A stretch of DNA of 24,133 bases from positions 1-24,133 of the IMG/VR virus record IMGVR_UViG_3300022602_000421; one strand, written 5' to 3'. Source of the stretch: a virus. Shown piece after piece: positions 8,663 through 16,064 of this stretch (within the stretch, counting starts at the first letter, position 1; the number at the start of each line of letters is the position of its first letter). The notes under the pieces were generated by a model. It ran no database searches. It was given only the letters and a program-made list of their open reading frames with translations, and was not told the origin of the DNA. The translations under genes were made by a program, and so were the position numbers.

Positions 8663-9231
8663 TGTTTGAAACATTGGTTGTTGATAATGTTGTAGATATC
8701 GAAGTGCAAAGATATCTAAAAGATAACATTATGAAAACTGCACATTGGAAGTTTCTTAATGATGTAAGCGGAAAAGAAATGCAAACATATCCATCGCATG
8801 GTTTCGTTCATCTTATGAAACATCCTGAAATGGATAGCCCAGCTGGTTTATATCCACTGATGCAAAATCTTATGCCAGCGATGGAAAAAGCTATTGGCAT
8901 ACCAGTCAACGATCAAACAAACTATCACAATCGTATCTTTTTACAGTTACCATTAGCAGAACAATATAGAAAAGAACACAACGCTATTCACGTTGATCTT
9001 CCAGCTGATAAGCCACACATTGCTTGCATCTATTATGTTAATGGTAGCGATGGTGATACTATCATCTATGAAAACACTATTGGTGGCGATACAACTAATC
9101 TAGTAGAGCATAAAAGAGTTTCGCCGAAACGCGGACGTATGGTATTCTTTGATGGCTCACGTTATCATTGCTCTTCTCAACCAATCGTAAATTACCGTTG
9201 TATAATTAACTTCGACATTCTAAAGGATTGA
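8662..9231 (+). CDS. 2OG-Fe(II) oxygenase, prolyl-hydroxylase-like
   Basis: 189 residues with a jelly-roll pattern. The Fe(II) site is visible as H110-V-D112 and H169 (DGSRYHCSSQP), with R179 (NYRCIINFDI) as the expected 2-oxoglutarate ligand. Oxygenases of this size are frequent in T4-like phages of aquatic bacteria, and their substrates are unknown. The gene is coupled to gene 46 by a one-base overlap and is the first gene of the accessory island before gene 45. Whether it acts on protein, DNA or a small molecule cannot be read from the sequence. Confidence 0.85.
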   Translation: MFETLVVDNVVDIEVQRYLKDNIMKTAHWKFLNDVSGKEMQTYPSHGFVHLMKHPEMDSPAGLYPLMQNLMPAMEKAIGIPVNDQTNYHNRIFLQLPLAEQYRKEHNAIHVDLPADKPHIACIYYVNGSDGDTIIYENTIGGDTTNLVEHKRVSPKRGRMVFFDGSRYHCSSQPIVNYRCIINFDILKD

Positions 9232-9233
9232 TA

Positions 9234-9728
9234 ATGGAACTCGTAAAAGCTGATGACCCTATTTTAAAAACAAAATGCGAAAACTTCGATTTTCAAGATC
9301 CGCAGGTTGATCCAATTCAACTAGCTCAAGAGATGGTTAAGTTTGTTTATGATAACAATGGCGTAGGAGTTACAGCCAATCAGTTAGGATTACCTCTTCG
9401 AGTATTCGCGATGCGTGCATTCCCAGAAAACTTTGTTTGTTTTAATCCGAAAATCGTTCAAGCATCTGAACAAGAAGTTGTTCTCGAAGAAACTAGCCTT
9501 ACTCATAAAGGTCTTATTGTTAAAGTAAAAAGACCGCAGCATGTTCGAGTTCGATTTACTCTTCCGAATGGTGAAACTAGAACAGATACTTTTACTGGAT
9601 TATCTGCAAGAATCTTTCAACATTGCCTTGACTTTTTGGATGGAAAAGAGTATTATAATAGAGCAAATGCATACCACAAAGAACAAGCTTTCAAACGTTG
9701 GAAAAAAGATGAACATATTCTACGTTGA
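9234..9728 (+). CDS. Peptide deformylase-like protein lacking the metal site
   Basis: 164 residues with the deformylase layout: motif 1 GVGVTANQLG (43-52), then NPKIV, a degenerate motif 2 LEETSLTHKGL (84-94) in place of EGCLS, and motif 3 QHCLDFLDG (129-137) in place of QHExDHLDG. Active deformylases bind metal through the Cys of motif 2 and both His of motif 3, with Glu as catalyst. Here the Cys position holds Ser or Thr, the Glu is Cys131 and the second His is Phe134; only H130 remains. The fold is recognisable, but normal deformylase activity is unlikely. AAAGGA upstream supports the ATG at 9234 over the TTG at 9228. Confidence 0.82.
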   Translation: MELVKADDPILKTKCENFDFQDPQVDPIQLAQEMVKFVYDNNGVGVTANQLGLPLRVFAMRAFPENFVCFNPKIVQASEQEVVLEETSLTHKGLIVKVKRPQHVRVRFTLPNGETRTDTFTGLSARIFQHCLDFLDGKEYYNRANAYHKEQAFKRWKKDEHILR

Positions 9729-10251
9729 CCATGACCCAGTCGTAGCTGCTCAATCTCTTGTCGATAAACATGTCGTTAAGATGATTCTCGAGTCAGCTCA
9801 ACTATTATCTACAGCGCATCGTTATCTCGATGGCGTTGAAGTTGTTGGCACCAGTAAAACTGGTCGTAAAGCTAAACGCTGGGTTCTTAATGACTCTCGC
9901 GAAGATGTTTTATATTCAGCAACACATATCAATCATCCGTCAGCTGTTTGGTGTCGCGAGTCAGTAGAAAACTATAACTGGCTGGTTGAGCACTTCTTTG
10001 CTCTCGGTGACGAATACACATATCGTTACGGTAAAACACATAAATGTTTTCAAGGCGATCTTGCGTATATGTTACAGTCTCCTCCAAATTCTCTTAAAGT
10101 ATATGAATGGACTGAGATGCCATCTGCTATGGCTGACGAATATAAAATCAGCAACGATCCATTAGAAAACTATAGGAATTATTATATACTTGGAAAATCA
10201 AGAATGCATAGTTGGAAAAACAGACAACCTCCGGAGTGGATAAATGGGTAA
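9709..10251 (+). CDS. Conserved T4-like phage protein of unknown function
   Basis: 180 residues beginning MNIFYVDHDPVVAAQSLVDK, followed by HVVKMILESAQLLSTAHR, a segment I recognise as widespread in T4-like phages but without a known role. A second conserved-looking block is HINHPSAVWCRESVENYNWL. No signal peptide or membrane segment. The start is inside the 3' end of the deformylase-like gene (20-base overlap), preceded by GGAAAAAAG. The open frame extends further upstream, but that part overlaps a clear gene and has no ribosome site. A distant link to the pyrimidine-dimer excision fold is a guess only. Confidence 0.8.
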   Translation: MNIFYVDHDPVVAAQSLVDKHVVKMILESAQLLSTAHRYLDGVEVVGTSKTGRKAKRWVLNDSREDVLYSATHINHPSAVWCRESVENYNWLVEHFFALGDEYTYRYGKTHKCFQGDLAYMLQSPPNSLKVYEWTEMPSAMADEYKISNDPLENYRNYYILGKSRMHSWKNRQPPEWING

Positions 10252-10612
10252 ACATACTTTAACAATGTCAGACGTTCTCGCAATTCAGAACGTACAGAAA
10301 AAATTGCACGGACAAGCAAAAGAAATGGGATGGCACGATACGCCACGTGAGATTGGCACATTGATTGCTCTTTGCCATTCAGAATTATCAGAGGCGCTCG
10401 AGGGTGCGCGAAAGGATTTGATGGATGACCACTTACCTACAAGGAAAATGCTTGAAGTGGAGCTTGCGGATACTATTATTCGAATACTTGATATTGCTGG
10501 CTTACTGGATTTGGACGTGGCAGGTGCAATAGCAGCAAAGCATGAGTATAATGCTTCTCGCGCTGATCATCAAAAGAGTAACCGAGAAGCAACAGGTGGA
10601 AAGAAATTTTAA
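10244..10612 (+). CDS. MazG-like nucleotide pyrophosphohydrolase
   Basis: 122 residues, all-alpha. The metal-binding pattern ExxE ... ExxD of the MazG/dUTPase-like superfamily is visible as E47-LS-E50 and E73-LA-D76, followed by ILDIAGLLDLDV and a C-terminal KHEYNASRADH, a common ending in this family. Such enzymes hydrolyse NTPs or dNTPs to monophosphates. In phages they adjust (d)NTP or (p)ppGpp pools. The gene overlaps the preceding one by eight bases. Its place just before the TET/JBP gene would suit a role in supplying or cleaning nucleotides for modified DNA, but MazG proteins are also common without such genes. Confidence 0.85.
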   Translation: MGKHTLTMSDVLAIQNVQKKLHGQAKEMGWHDTPREIGTLIALCHSELSEALEGARKDLMDDHLPTRKMLEVELADTIIRILDIAGLLDLDVAGAIAAKHEYNASRADHQKSNREATGGKKF

Positions 10613-10674
10613 ATTGTGATCTATTTCGTAATGTTGTTCGTATATATAACTGAACGCGAACATTGGAGGTCAAT

Positions 10675-11973
10675 ATGGTAAGAGTATTAGTTAAACAGAA
10701 ACTTGATGCAGAACACACGCTAGGCACATTTATCACATGCGCTGATTATGCTGATGAAATTATTACAGAAGATTGTGATCTTTATGCTCTAGATCCTCTT
10801 GATCCAACAAAAATGGATGAAGAGAATATTATTTTTAAGTTTCGCAAAAATGTTTTCACTCATGATGAACGTCGCCTTTGTTATGAAGGATTACGTCCAG
10901 CAGCAACTGAATCACAGAATCGTGGTTTAGCTGCAGGTCCACGTGGTGATCAACTTGGTCAAGAAGGACGTGGTAATCGCGACTGGGTTACTGCTGAACA
11001 AGAAGATCTTTTATCTTTCCTTGCTCGTCCATTAAATTCACTTGACGATGGTACATCAATCGAATCGATTCAAGAATATCATAAGACAAACAAGAAAGAA
11101 GAAACACGTGGTCGTGTTTGGTTGCGGTCAGAAGTAACTAAAGTATATCCTGAGTATCATGGCTGGTTTGATAAATGGCTCGTAGATGTAAAGAAGTTGT
11201 CTCGTGAACAACAGCTTGAAGAAGCATTGAAAATGTCAGATATGATTTCTGAGACAAATTATGCTCAGTCTGTTATGTCTGGTATCGCAGGATATTATGA
11301 TCGTTATCCACGTATTCCTTTCGGTCGTGCAACTTCTTACACTGAAAAGAATCTAGAAGCTTTCGCCAAGTCATATCCTTTCTTGCGTAAGCTCAATTCA
11401 CAGTTTAAGAAATTGTTGCCTGTTCGTTGGGGTAGACAGCGTAAAGAAGCTGATAAGCTCGATCCGCGTTTCTTGATTGATGAAACAGTATTCACTACAC
11501 TCACTGTCAATCATAACTGGCGTACAGCTTGTCATCGAGATGCTGGTGACTTGCATGAAGGTTTCTCTAACATCTGCGCCTTGGGTAAAGGATGGCAAGG
11601 CGGCGAGTTTATTCTCCCTGAGTTCCGCATTGCTGTTAAATTGCAGTCAGGCGATATGTTACTTGTTAACAACCATGGTGGTATTCATGGTAATGACGCT
11701 CTTGTCGGTGATGATAATGATCGTATGACTATCGTTGCTTACTTCCGCGAAAAGATGCTTGATCTCAAGTCTTGGGATTATGAAAATCTTCGTAAGCAAT
11801 ATATTGAAGAGCGTCGTCAAAATAAAGATCATAAGTACTATCGCCCGCTGTGGAATGGTGTTTCGCCTAGTATGTGGGAAGAACAAGAGTGGTATGATTA
11901 CATGAAGAAACACAATATGGAAGATCCATATGCTGAACACAAAGATGCATCTCTTGAGGATTTGTTTGCATGA
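10675..11973 (+). CDS. TET/JBP-family 2OG-Fe(II) dioxygenase (putative DNA base hydroxylase)
   Basis: 432 residues. The C-terminal catalytic half carries H287-R-D289 (TACHRDAGD), GWQGGEFILPEF, GDMLLVNNHGGIHGN (distal iron His334 or His338) and R350 in DRMTIVAYFR. This arrangement matches the phage branch of the TET/JBP family, whose known members oxidise the methyl group of 5-methylcytosine or thymine in DNA. The N-terminal 180 residues are unassigned. The last residues, ASLEDLFA, resemble a sliding-clamp-binding tail. GGAGG precedes the ATG at 10675. Its stop overlaps the start of a glycosyltransferase gene, suggesting successive steps of base hypermodification. No cytosine methylase or modified-pyrimidine synthase is in this window, so the substrate base is unknown. 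Confidence 0.8.
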   Translation: MVRVLVKQKLDAEHTLGTFITCADYADEIITEDCDLYALDPLDPTKMDEENIIFKFRKNVFTHDERRLCYEGLRPAATESQNRGLAAGPRGDQLGQEGRGNRDWVTAEQEDLLSFLARPLNSLDDGTSIESIQEYHKTNKKEETRGRVWLRSEVTKVYPEYHGWFDKWLVDVKKLSREQQLEEALKMSDMISETNYAQSVMSGIAGYYDRYPRIPFGRATSYTEKNLEAFAKSYPFLRKLNSQFKKLLPVRWGRQRKEADKLDPRFLIDETVFTTLTVNHNWRTACHRDAGDLHEGFSNICALGKGWQGGEFILPEFRIAVKLQSGDMLLVNNHGGIHGNDALVGDDNDRMTIVAYFREKMLDLKSWDYENLRKQYIEERRQNKDHKYYRPLWNGVSPSMWEEQEWYDYMKKHNMEDPYAEHKDASLEDLFA

Positions 11974-12755
11974 TTGATTATGAAATCGCTATTCCTTCCT
12001 ATAAGCGACCTGAAACTATTAAAAAGAAAACTCTGAAAGTTCTTGAGAGTTATAACATTGACCCTAATAAGATCACTGTTTTTGTAGCCAATGAAGAAGA
12101 GTATGATGCTTATTCTAAGTCATTGGCTACAACACCTATAAAGCGTATTGTGATAGGTGTTCCAACTATTGGAGCACAGCGTAATTTCATTGAGAAGTTT
12201 TATCCTGAAGGTACACGTCTTATGATGTTTGATGATGACATCGAAGAAGTGCAGAAAAAAATCTCTGAACAAAAGCTCGGAAGGGTTGACAATTTGGAGG
12301 AAGAGGTTATACTAAAAGGATTCAGTGAATGTGAAAAAGTTGGAGCGAAGACATTTGGTATCTACGCTGCTTCTAATGCATACTTTATGAAAGATCGTAT
12401 CTACACTGAATTGTGTTATATCATTGCTTCAATGTTTGGTGTTATTGTAGAACACAGTGATGATCTTGCTCGTGTTACAAACCATGGTGAAGACTACGAA
12501 TATTCTATTCGCCAGTATATTAAAAATGGTGCTGTTGTTCGTTTAGATAATTACACTGTTAAGTCTAACTATTACAAAGAAGATGGTGGTCTTCAAACAA
12601 TTCGCACCAAAGAATATGTTCATGAATCTATCAAGAAAATTGCAGAAATGTATCCTGATTTCTGCACAATGTATATTCGTGAAACAACTGGTATGGCTGA
12701 ATTGCGTTTAAAAGATACCAGATATGATGGAGCGACTTTAGAAGATTTATTTTGA
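11970..12755 (+). CDS. Glycosyltransferase next to TET/JBP (TAGT-like, putative DNA glucosylation)
   Basis: 261 residues, GT-A-like. IAIPSYKRPETI at the N-terminus is the usual nucleotide-sugar binding start, and MMFDDDI (about 85-91) supplies the DxD metal motif. TIGAQRNFI (about 66-74) and NHGEDYEY (about 170) are further likely active-site segments. Its ATGA overlap with the TET/JBP gene and its form fit the TET/JBP-associated glycosyltransferases described in phages, which are predicted to glycosylate hydroxymethylated bases. The C-terminus ATLEDLF repeats the end of the preceding protein using different codons. Family assignment is from memory of motifs; acceptor and sugar are unknown. 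Confidence 0.72.
   Translation: MIDYEIAIPSYKRPETIKKKTLKVLESYNIDPNKITVFVANEEEYDAYSKSLATTPIKRIVIGVPTIGAQRNFIEKFYPEGTRLMMFDDDIEEVQKKISEQKLGRVDNLEEEVILKGFSECEKVGAKTFGIYAASNAYFMKDRIYTELCYIIASMFGVIVEHSDDLARVTNHGEDYEYSIRQYIKNGAVVRLDNYTVKSNYYKEDGGLQTIRTKEYVHESIKKIAEMYPDFCTMYIRETTGMAELRLKDTRYDGATLEDLF
12286..12313 (+). promoter_or_regulatory. Possible internal sigma70-like promoter
   Basis: TTGACA (12286-12291) and TATACT (12308-12313), spacer 16, inside the glycosyltransferase coding region. Form and spacing match the intergenic early promoters of this window. It could give extra transcription of the downstream genes up to gene 45. A chance match inside coding sequence is possible. Confidence 0.35.
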
Positions 12756-12765
12756 GGAAAAGATT

Positions 12766-13083
12766 ATGCCAATGCCTGAAGATTATTATGTTGATAACAA
12801 AGAAATTGACTATAAATATGCAGAAGGACAGATTATTGCTGACTTCAAAGCCTATATAGATCAGACATACTCTCAGCACTATAAGACCGATGATAACAAG
12901 ATAGAATGTTTCGATGCGTGGATTGCTCTCGGTGACTCGATGCCTACCTTCCGTAACACAGCTCTCAAATATCTTTGGCGATATGGTAAAAAGGGTGGCA
13001 GCAATAAAGCTGACTTAATGAAAACATTGCATTACGTTTTAATGTGTTTGTACGTAGATCATTATCTTAAGAAAGGTGATTAA
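12766..13083 (+). CDS. DUF3310-like phage protein
   Basis: 105 residues. The C-terminal half, IECFDAWIALGD then FRNTALKYLWRYGKKGG and ADLMKTLHYVLMCL, has the pattern of DUF3310 proteins (IECIDAI... GNVIKYLWRY...KKKG... DLKKA..YL), small helical phage proteins usually found with nucleotide-metabolism or replication genes. No activity is established for the family. GAGGAAA precedes the start. It sits between two glycosyltransferase genes in the accessory island. Confidence 0.7.
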   Translation: MPMPEDYYVDNKEIDYKYAEGQIIADFKAYIDQTYSQHYKTDDNKIECFDAWIALGDSMPTFRNTALKYLWRYGKKGGSNKADLMKTLHYVLMCLYVDHYLKKGD

Positions 13084-13086
13084 AGA

Positions 13087-13944
13087 ATGGAAATAAAAAT
13101 TGACATGGAAAAGTTGCGTGAACGTGGTTTGTTCGTAGCAACTCCAATGTATGGCGGTCAGTGCGCTGGTATGTTTGCTAAGTCATGCGCTGACTTATCT
13201 GCTATTTGTACTCAGTATGGTATTCCTTTACAGTTTTACTTTTTGTTTAATGAGTCTTTGATTACGCGTGCTCGCAATTATTGCTGCGATGAGTTTTATC
13301 GCGCTTCTGCGCAACATATGATGTTCATCGATTCGGACATCGGTTTCAATCCACAAGACGTTATTGCTCTAATGGCTCTTCAAGCGAATGAACCAGAGAA
13401 GTATGAGATCATCGGTGGTCCATATCCTAAGAAGTGCATCAGCTGGGAAAAAATTAAGCTTGCAGTTGATAAGGGTATTGCTGACGAAGATCCAAACGTG
13501 CTTGAGAAGTTCGTTGGTGACTATGTGTTTAATCCTAAAGGTGGTCAACAGTCAATTCGTATTGATGAGCCAGTTGAAGTTCTTGAAATTGGTACAGGAT
13601 TTATGATGATCACTAAAGATGCATTCACAAAGTTCAACGAAAAATATCCTGAATATCTGTATCGTCCTGACCATGTTCGTACAGAACATTTTGATGGTAG
13701 CCGTAAGATTATGATGTACTTCCAAGCAGAGGTTGATCCTAAGTCAGAACGCTATCTTTCAGAAGATTATTGGTTCTGTCAGAAAGCTCAGGAAGCAGGT
13801 ATCCGTACTTGGTTCTGCCCATGGATGAAGTTGCAACATGTTGGCAGCTATATCTTTGGTGGTTCATTAGCAGATCTTGCGACAATTGGTGCAGCAGCAA
13901 CAGCTGATCCAGGTTCGCTTGGTGGTAAGAAAAAGAAGAAGTGA
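13087..13944 (+). CDS. Second glycosyltransferase (GT-A fold)
   Basis: 285 residues. LFVATPMYGG (about 15-24) at the N-terminus, FIDSDIGFNPQD (DxD at 82-84), GTGFMMITKDAF as an acceptor-side strand, and SEDYWFCQKAQEAGI (about 224-238) with WMKLQHVGSY near the end are typical of GT-A glycosyltransferases found in T4-like phages. The C-terminus GGKKKKK is a strongly basic tail that could favour nucleic-acid contact. It is unlike the preceding glycosyltransferase in sequence, so two different sugar transfers, or one on DNA and one elsewhere, are possible. The gene starts three bases after the DUF3310-like gene. Confidence 0.78.
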   Translation: MEIKIDMEKLRERGLFVATPMYGGQCAGMFAKSCADLSAICTQYGIPLQFYFLFNESLITRARNYCCDEFYRASAQHMMFIDSDIGFNPQDVIALMALQANEPEKYEIIGGPYPKKCISWEKIKLAVDKGIADEDPNVLEKFVGDYVFNPKGGQQSIRIDEPVEVLEIGTGFMMITKDAFTKFNEKYPEYLYRPDHVRTEHFDGSRKIMMYFQAEVDPKSERYLSEDYWFCQKAQEAGIRTWFCPWMKLQHVGSYIFGGSLADLATIGAAATADPGSLGGKKKKK

Positions 13945-13955
13945 GGTAATATAGT

Positions 13956-14174
13956 ATGATGATTCAATTGACACACCCAGAACCAAATTATGAATTGTGG
14001 GTGGATGCTATGGATATTGTTGTGATGGAACGATACACTAAACCAAAGTCTATCATCATCACAGTGAATGACGAACGACCAAATGTTACGGCATTGGTTC
14101 TAAAATCAGGCAAGATTATGTCTTGTATGGAAACTCCATCTGAAATTATGGCAATTGTGAAAGGACAAATTTAA
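13956..14174 (+). CDS. Small FlbD-like protein of unknown function
   Basis: 72 residues. The pattern MIQLTHP..YELWVDAMDIVVMER, a TALVLKSGKI strand and ETPSEIMAIV at the end follows the small beta-rich FlbD-like layout (IxLT, I..ME, L.SG, V.E.P.E) that recurs in phages next to replication genes. FlbD is a flagellar protein of unknown biochemical role, so the similarity does not give a function. GAGG lies nine bases before the ATG. The stop shares a base with the gene 45 start. Confidence 0.68.
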   Translation: MMIQLTHPEPNYELWVDAMDIVVMERYTKPKSIIITVNDERPNVTALVLKSGKIMSCMETPSEIMAIVKGQI

Positions 14175-14836
14175 TGAAACTCGAAGCAAAAACATTGGCA
14201 GTTCTCAAGAACTATGCGCTGATCAATCCATCAATTCTTTTCAAGGAAGGTGATGTTATCTCAACAATCTCACCATCTAAGTCAATTCTCGCAAAGGCAA
14301 AGGTTCCAAATACTTTTAGCCGTCGCTGCGCAGTTTATGAATTGACAAAGCTTCTTGGTGGTATTTCTATCGCTGAAGATCCAGAAATTTCTTTTGATAC
14401 TGGTTCAGTTATTATCAAGGATAAGCGTAGCGTTCAGAAGATTCCTTATACTCCAGAGGAATCAATCAAAACTCCTCCAGAAAAGAATATCGTTCTTGGT
14501 TCAACAGCTGTTACTCTTTCTGTAACTGATGCTGATATTAAGAATGTTATTAAGGCAGCTGGTAACTATGGATTGCCTGAGATTGCTTTCGTTGGTGATG
14601 GTGAAACATTAGCATTCCAAGCAGTTGATGCTAAAAATCCTAACAGCTCATCATACAGCATTCCTGTCGGTACAACGGATAAGTCTTTCCGTGTTATCTT
14701 CAAGGTAGAAAACATTTTGAAGTTGATGGCTGGTGATTATCAAGTTGTTATTTGCGCCAAGCCTCTGGTTGCTCACTTCAAGAATGATGATATTGAGTAT
14801 TGGGTAGCAGTGGAAACAACGTCAAATTTTGATTGA
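14174..14836 (+). CDS. 45: Sliding clamp gp45
   Basis: 220 residues, near T4 gp45 (228). It begins MKLEAKTLAVLKNYALINPS, the typical start of T4-like clamps, with further family segments ILAKAKVPNTF, VYELTKLLGGI and a C-terminal YWVAVETT. gp45 trimers encircle DNA, tether the polymerase gp43, and activate late transcription by contacting gp55 and gp33. It is followed by the clamp loader genes 44 and 62 as in T4. Two enzymes encoded upstream carry C-terminal peptides that look like ligands for this clamp. Confidence 0.95.
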   Translation: MKLEAKTLAVLKNYALINPSILFKEGDVISTISPSKSILAKAKVPNTFSRRCAVYELTKLLGGISIAEDPEISFDTGSVIIKDKRSVQKIPYTPEESIKTPPEKNIVLGSTAVTLSVTDADIKNVIKAAGNYGLPEIAFVGDGETLAFQAVDAKNPNSSSYSIPVGTTDKSFRVIFKVENILKLMAGDYQVVICAKPLVAHFKNDDIEYWVAVETTSNFD

Positions 14837-14861
14837 CATTTTACTTTGGGAGAGGTATAGT
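14833..14861 (+). promoter_or_regulatory. Sigma70-like promoter for the zinc-finger gene and clamp loader
   Basis: Perfect TTGACA (14833-14838) and TATAGT (14856-14861), spacer 17. The -35 box overlaps the gene 45 stop codon, and the -10 box lies inside the terminator hairpin described next, so a transcript started here would contain only the 3' arm of that hairpin. Confidence 0.72.
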
Positions 14862-14880
14862 AATACTTCTCCCACTTTTT
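14848..14880 (+). terminator. Rho-independent terminator after gene 45, overlapping a promoter
   Basis: Eleven-pair stem, 14848-14858 with 14863-14873 (one G-T pair), loop AGTA, followed by AC and a run of T at 14876-14880. It would end transcripts coming from gene 45. The promoter at 14833 has its -10 box inside this palindrome. Confidence 0.82.
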
Positions 14881-14898
14881 TATATTATGGAGTATGTG

Positions 14899-15132
14899 AT
14901 GAGAAATGCTAGAATTCCAAGAGATGTTGTAGTCCAAACTATTTTTGGAGAAGAAATTAGGCAGCAAAAATGTCGTATTTGCAAAATCGAAAAACCAATT
15001 TTCGAATTTTACTGCAAAAGTGATAGTTATGAAGCCAGAGAAGATTGTAAAAAATGCTGGAAAATGTTTAATGGTAATTTTAAATCTTCAAAATCTTTTT
15101 CAGAATACATCCGTAAATACGGAGAAAAGTGA
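14899..15132 (+). CDS. Small zinc-finger protein
   Basis: 77 residues with C25-RI-C28 and C50-KK-C53, a four-cysteine zinc ribbon. The spacing and the segment IEKPIFEFY between the pairs resemble the N-terminal zinc ribbons often seen in phage HNH and endonuclease VII-like proteins, but no nuclease domain follows. TGGAG precedes the ATG at 14899; an in-frame ATG at 14887 lacks such a site. The stop overlaps the start of gene 44 (TGATG). A nucleic-acid or protein-binding role near the clamp loader is inference. Confidence 0.7.
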   Translation: MRNARIPRDVVVQTIFGEEIRQQKCRICKIEKPIFEFYCKSDSYEAREDCKKCWKMFNGNFKSSKSFSEYIRKYGEK

Positions 15133-16064
15133 TGCAAGAATTTCTTTGGGTTGAAAAATATCGTCCTAAGACTATTGAAGATACAATTTTACCAGCTGAT
15201 CTAAAAACAACTTTTCAACAGTTTGTTGATCAGCAAAACATTCCTAATCTTATTCTATCTGGTACAGCTGGTGTTGGTAAAACAACAGTAGCTCGTGCTA
15301 TGTTAGAACAACTTGGTTGTGACTATATCGTAATTAACGGAAGTATGAATGGCAACATCGATACTCTGCGTAATGAAATTCTAAACTTCGCCTCCACTAT
15401 CTCTTTCACTGGAGGTCGAAAGTATGTTATCCTCGATGAGGCAGATTATCTTAACGCAAACTCAACACAACCAGCTCTTAGAAACTTTATGGAAGAATTC
15501 AGCGCTAATTGCGGATTCATCCTAACATGTAACTTTAAGAATAGGATTATCGAACCACTCCATTCGCGTTGTTCGGTTGTAGATTTTAAGATCAGCAAAA
15601 AAGATATGAGCAAGCTTGCTGCTGAGTTCTTCAAGCGTGTTCAAACAATCCTTTCAACTGAGAATGTAGAATATGACAAAGCAGTTGTAGCTGAAGTCAT
15701 CAAGAAACATTTTCCAGATTGGCGACGTGTTCTGAACGAACTGCAGCGTTATGCAGCCACAGGTAAAATTGATAGCGGTATCTTATCTAACATTCAAGAA
15801 ACTTCTTTGAAAGAGCTTATTGTTTTGATCAAGGATAAGAACTTCACAGCTGTTCGTAAGTGGGTTGCTGAAACATCTGAAAACACAGATGATGTTTTTC
15901 GTAAGCTCTATGATATTTGCGCTGAATACTTCACTTCAGCTTATATTCCAGCGTTAGTTCTAACTATCGCAAAGTATCAGTATCAGGCTGCATTTGCTGC
16001 AGATCATGAAGTGAATTTGGCTGCTTGTTTGGCAGAGATTATGATCGAGTGCGAGTTCAAATGA
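15132..16064 (+). CDS. 44: Clamp loader ATPase subunit gp44
   Basis: 310 residues. It starts MQEFLWVEKYRPKTIEDTIL, the standard opening of T4 gp44 and RFC small subunits. Walker A GTAGVGKTT at 44-52, Walker B LDEAD at 101-105, and the SRC motif (LHSRCSVVDF) near 140 are all present. Four gp44 and one gp62 open the gp45 clamp and place it on primed DNA. GGAG at 15121 supports the ATG at 15132. The stop overlaps the gene 62 start by four bases. Confidence 0.96.
   Translation: MQEFLWVEKYRPKTIEDTILPADLKTTFQQFVDQQNIPNLILSGTAGVGKTTVARAMLEQLGCDYIVINGSMNGNIDTLRNEILNFASTISFTGGRKYVILDEADYLNANSTQPALRNFMEEFSANCGFILTCNFKNRIIEPLHSRCSVVDFKISKKDMSKLAAEFFKRVQTILSTENVEYDKAVVAEVIKKHFPDWRRVLNELQRYAATGKIDSGILSNIQETSLKELIVLIKDKNFTAVRKWVAETSENTDDVFRKLYDICAEYFTSAYIPALVLTIAKYQYQAAFAADHEVNLAACLAEIMIECEFK

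Noticed and set aside
9541-9708. Upstream extension of the 180-residue conserved protein
   Set aside because: It is open in frame but overlaps the deformylase-like gene almost wholly, has no ribosome site, and the recognisable protein begins at MNIFYVD (9709).
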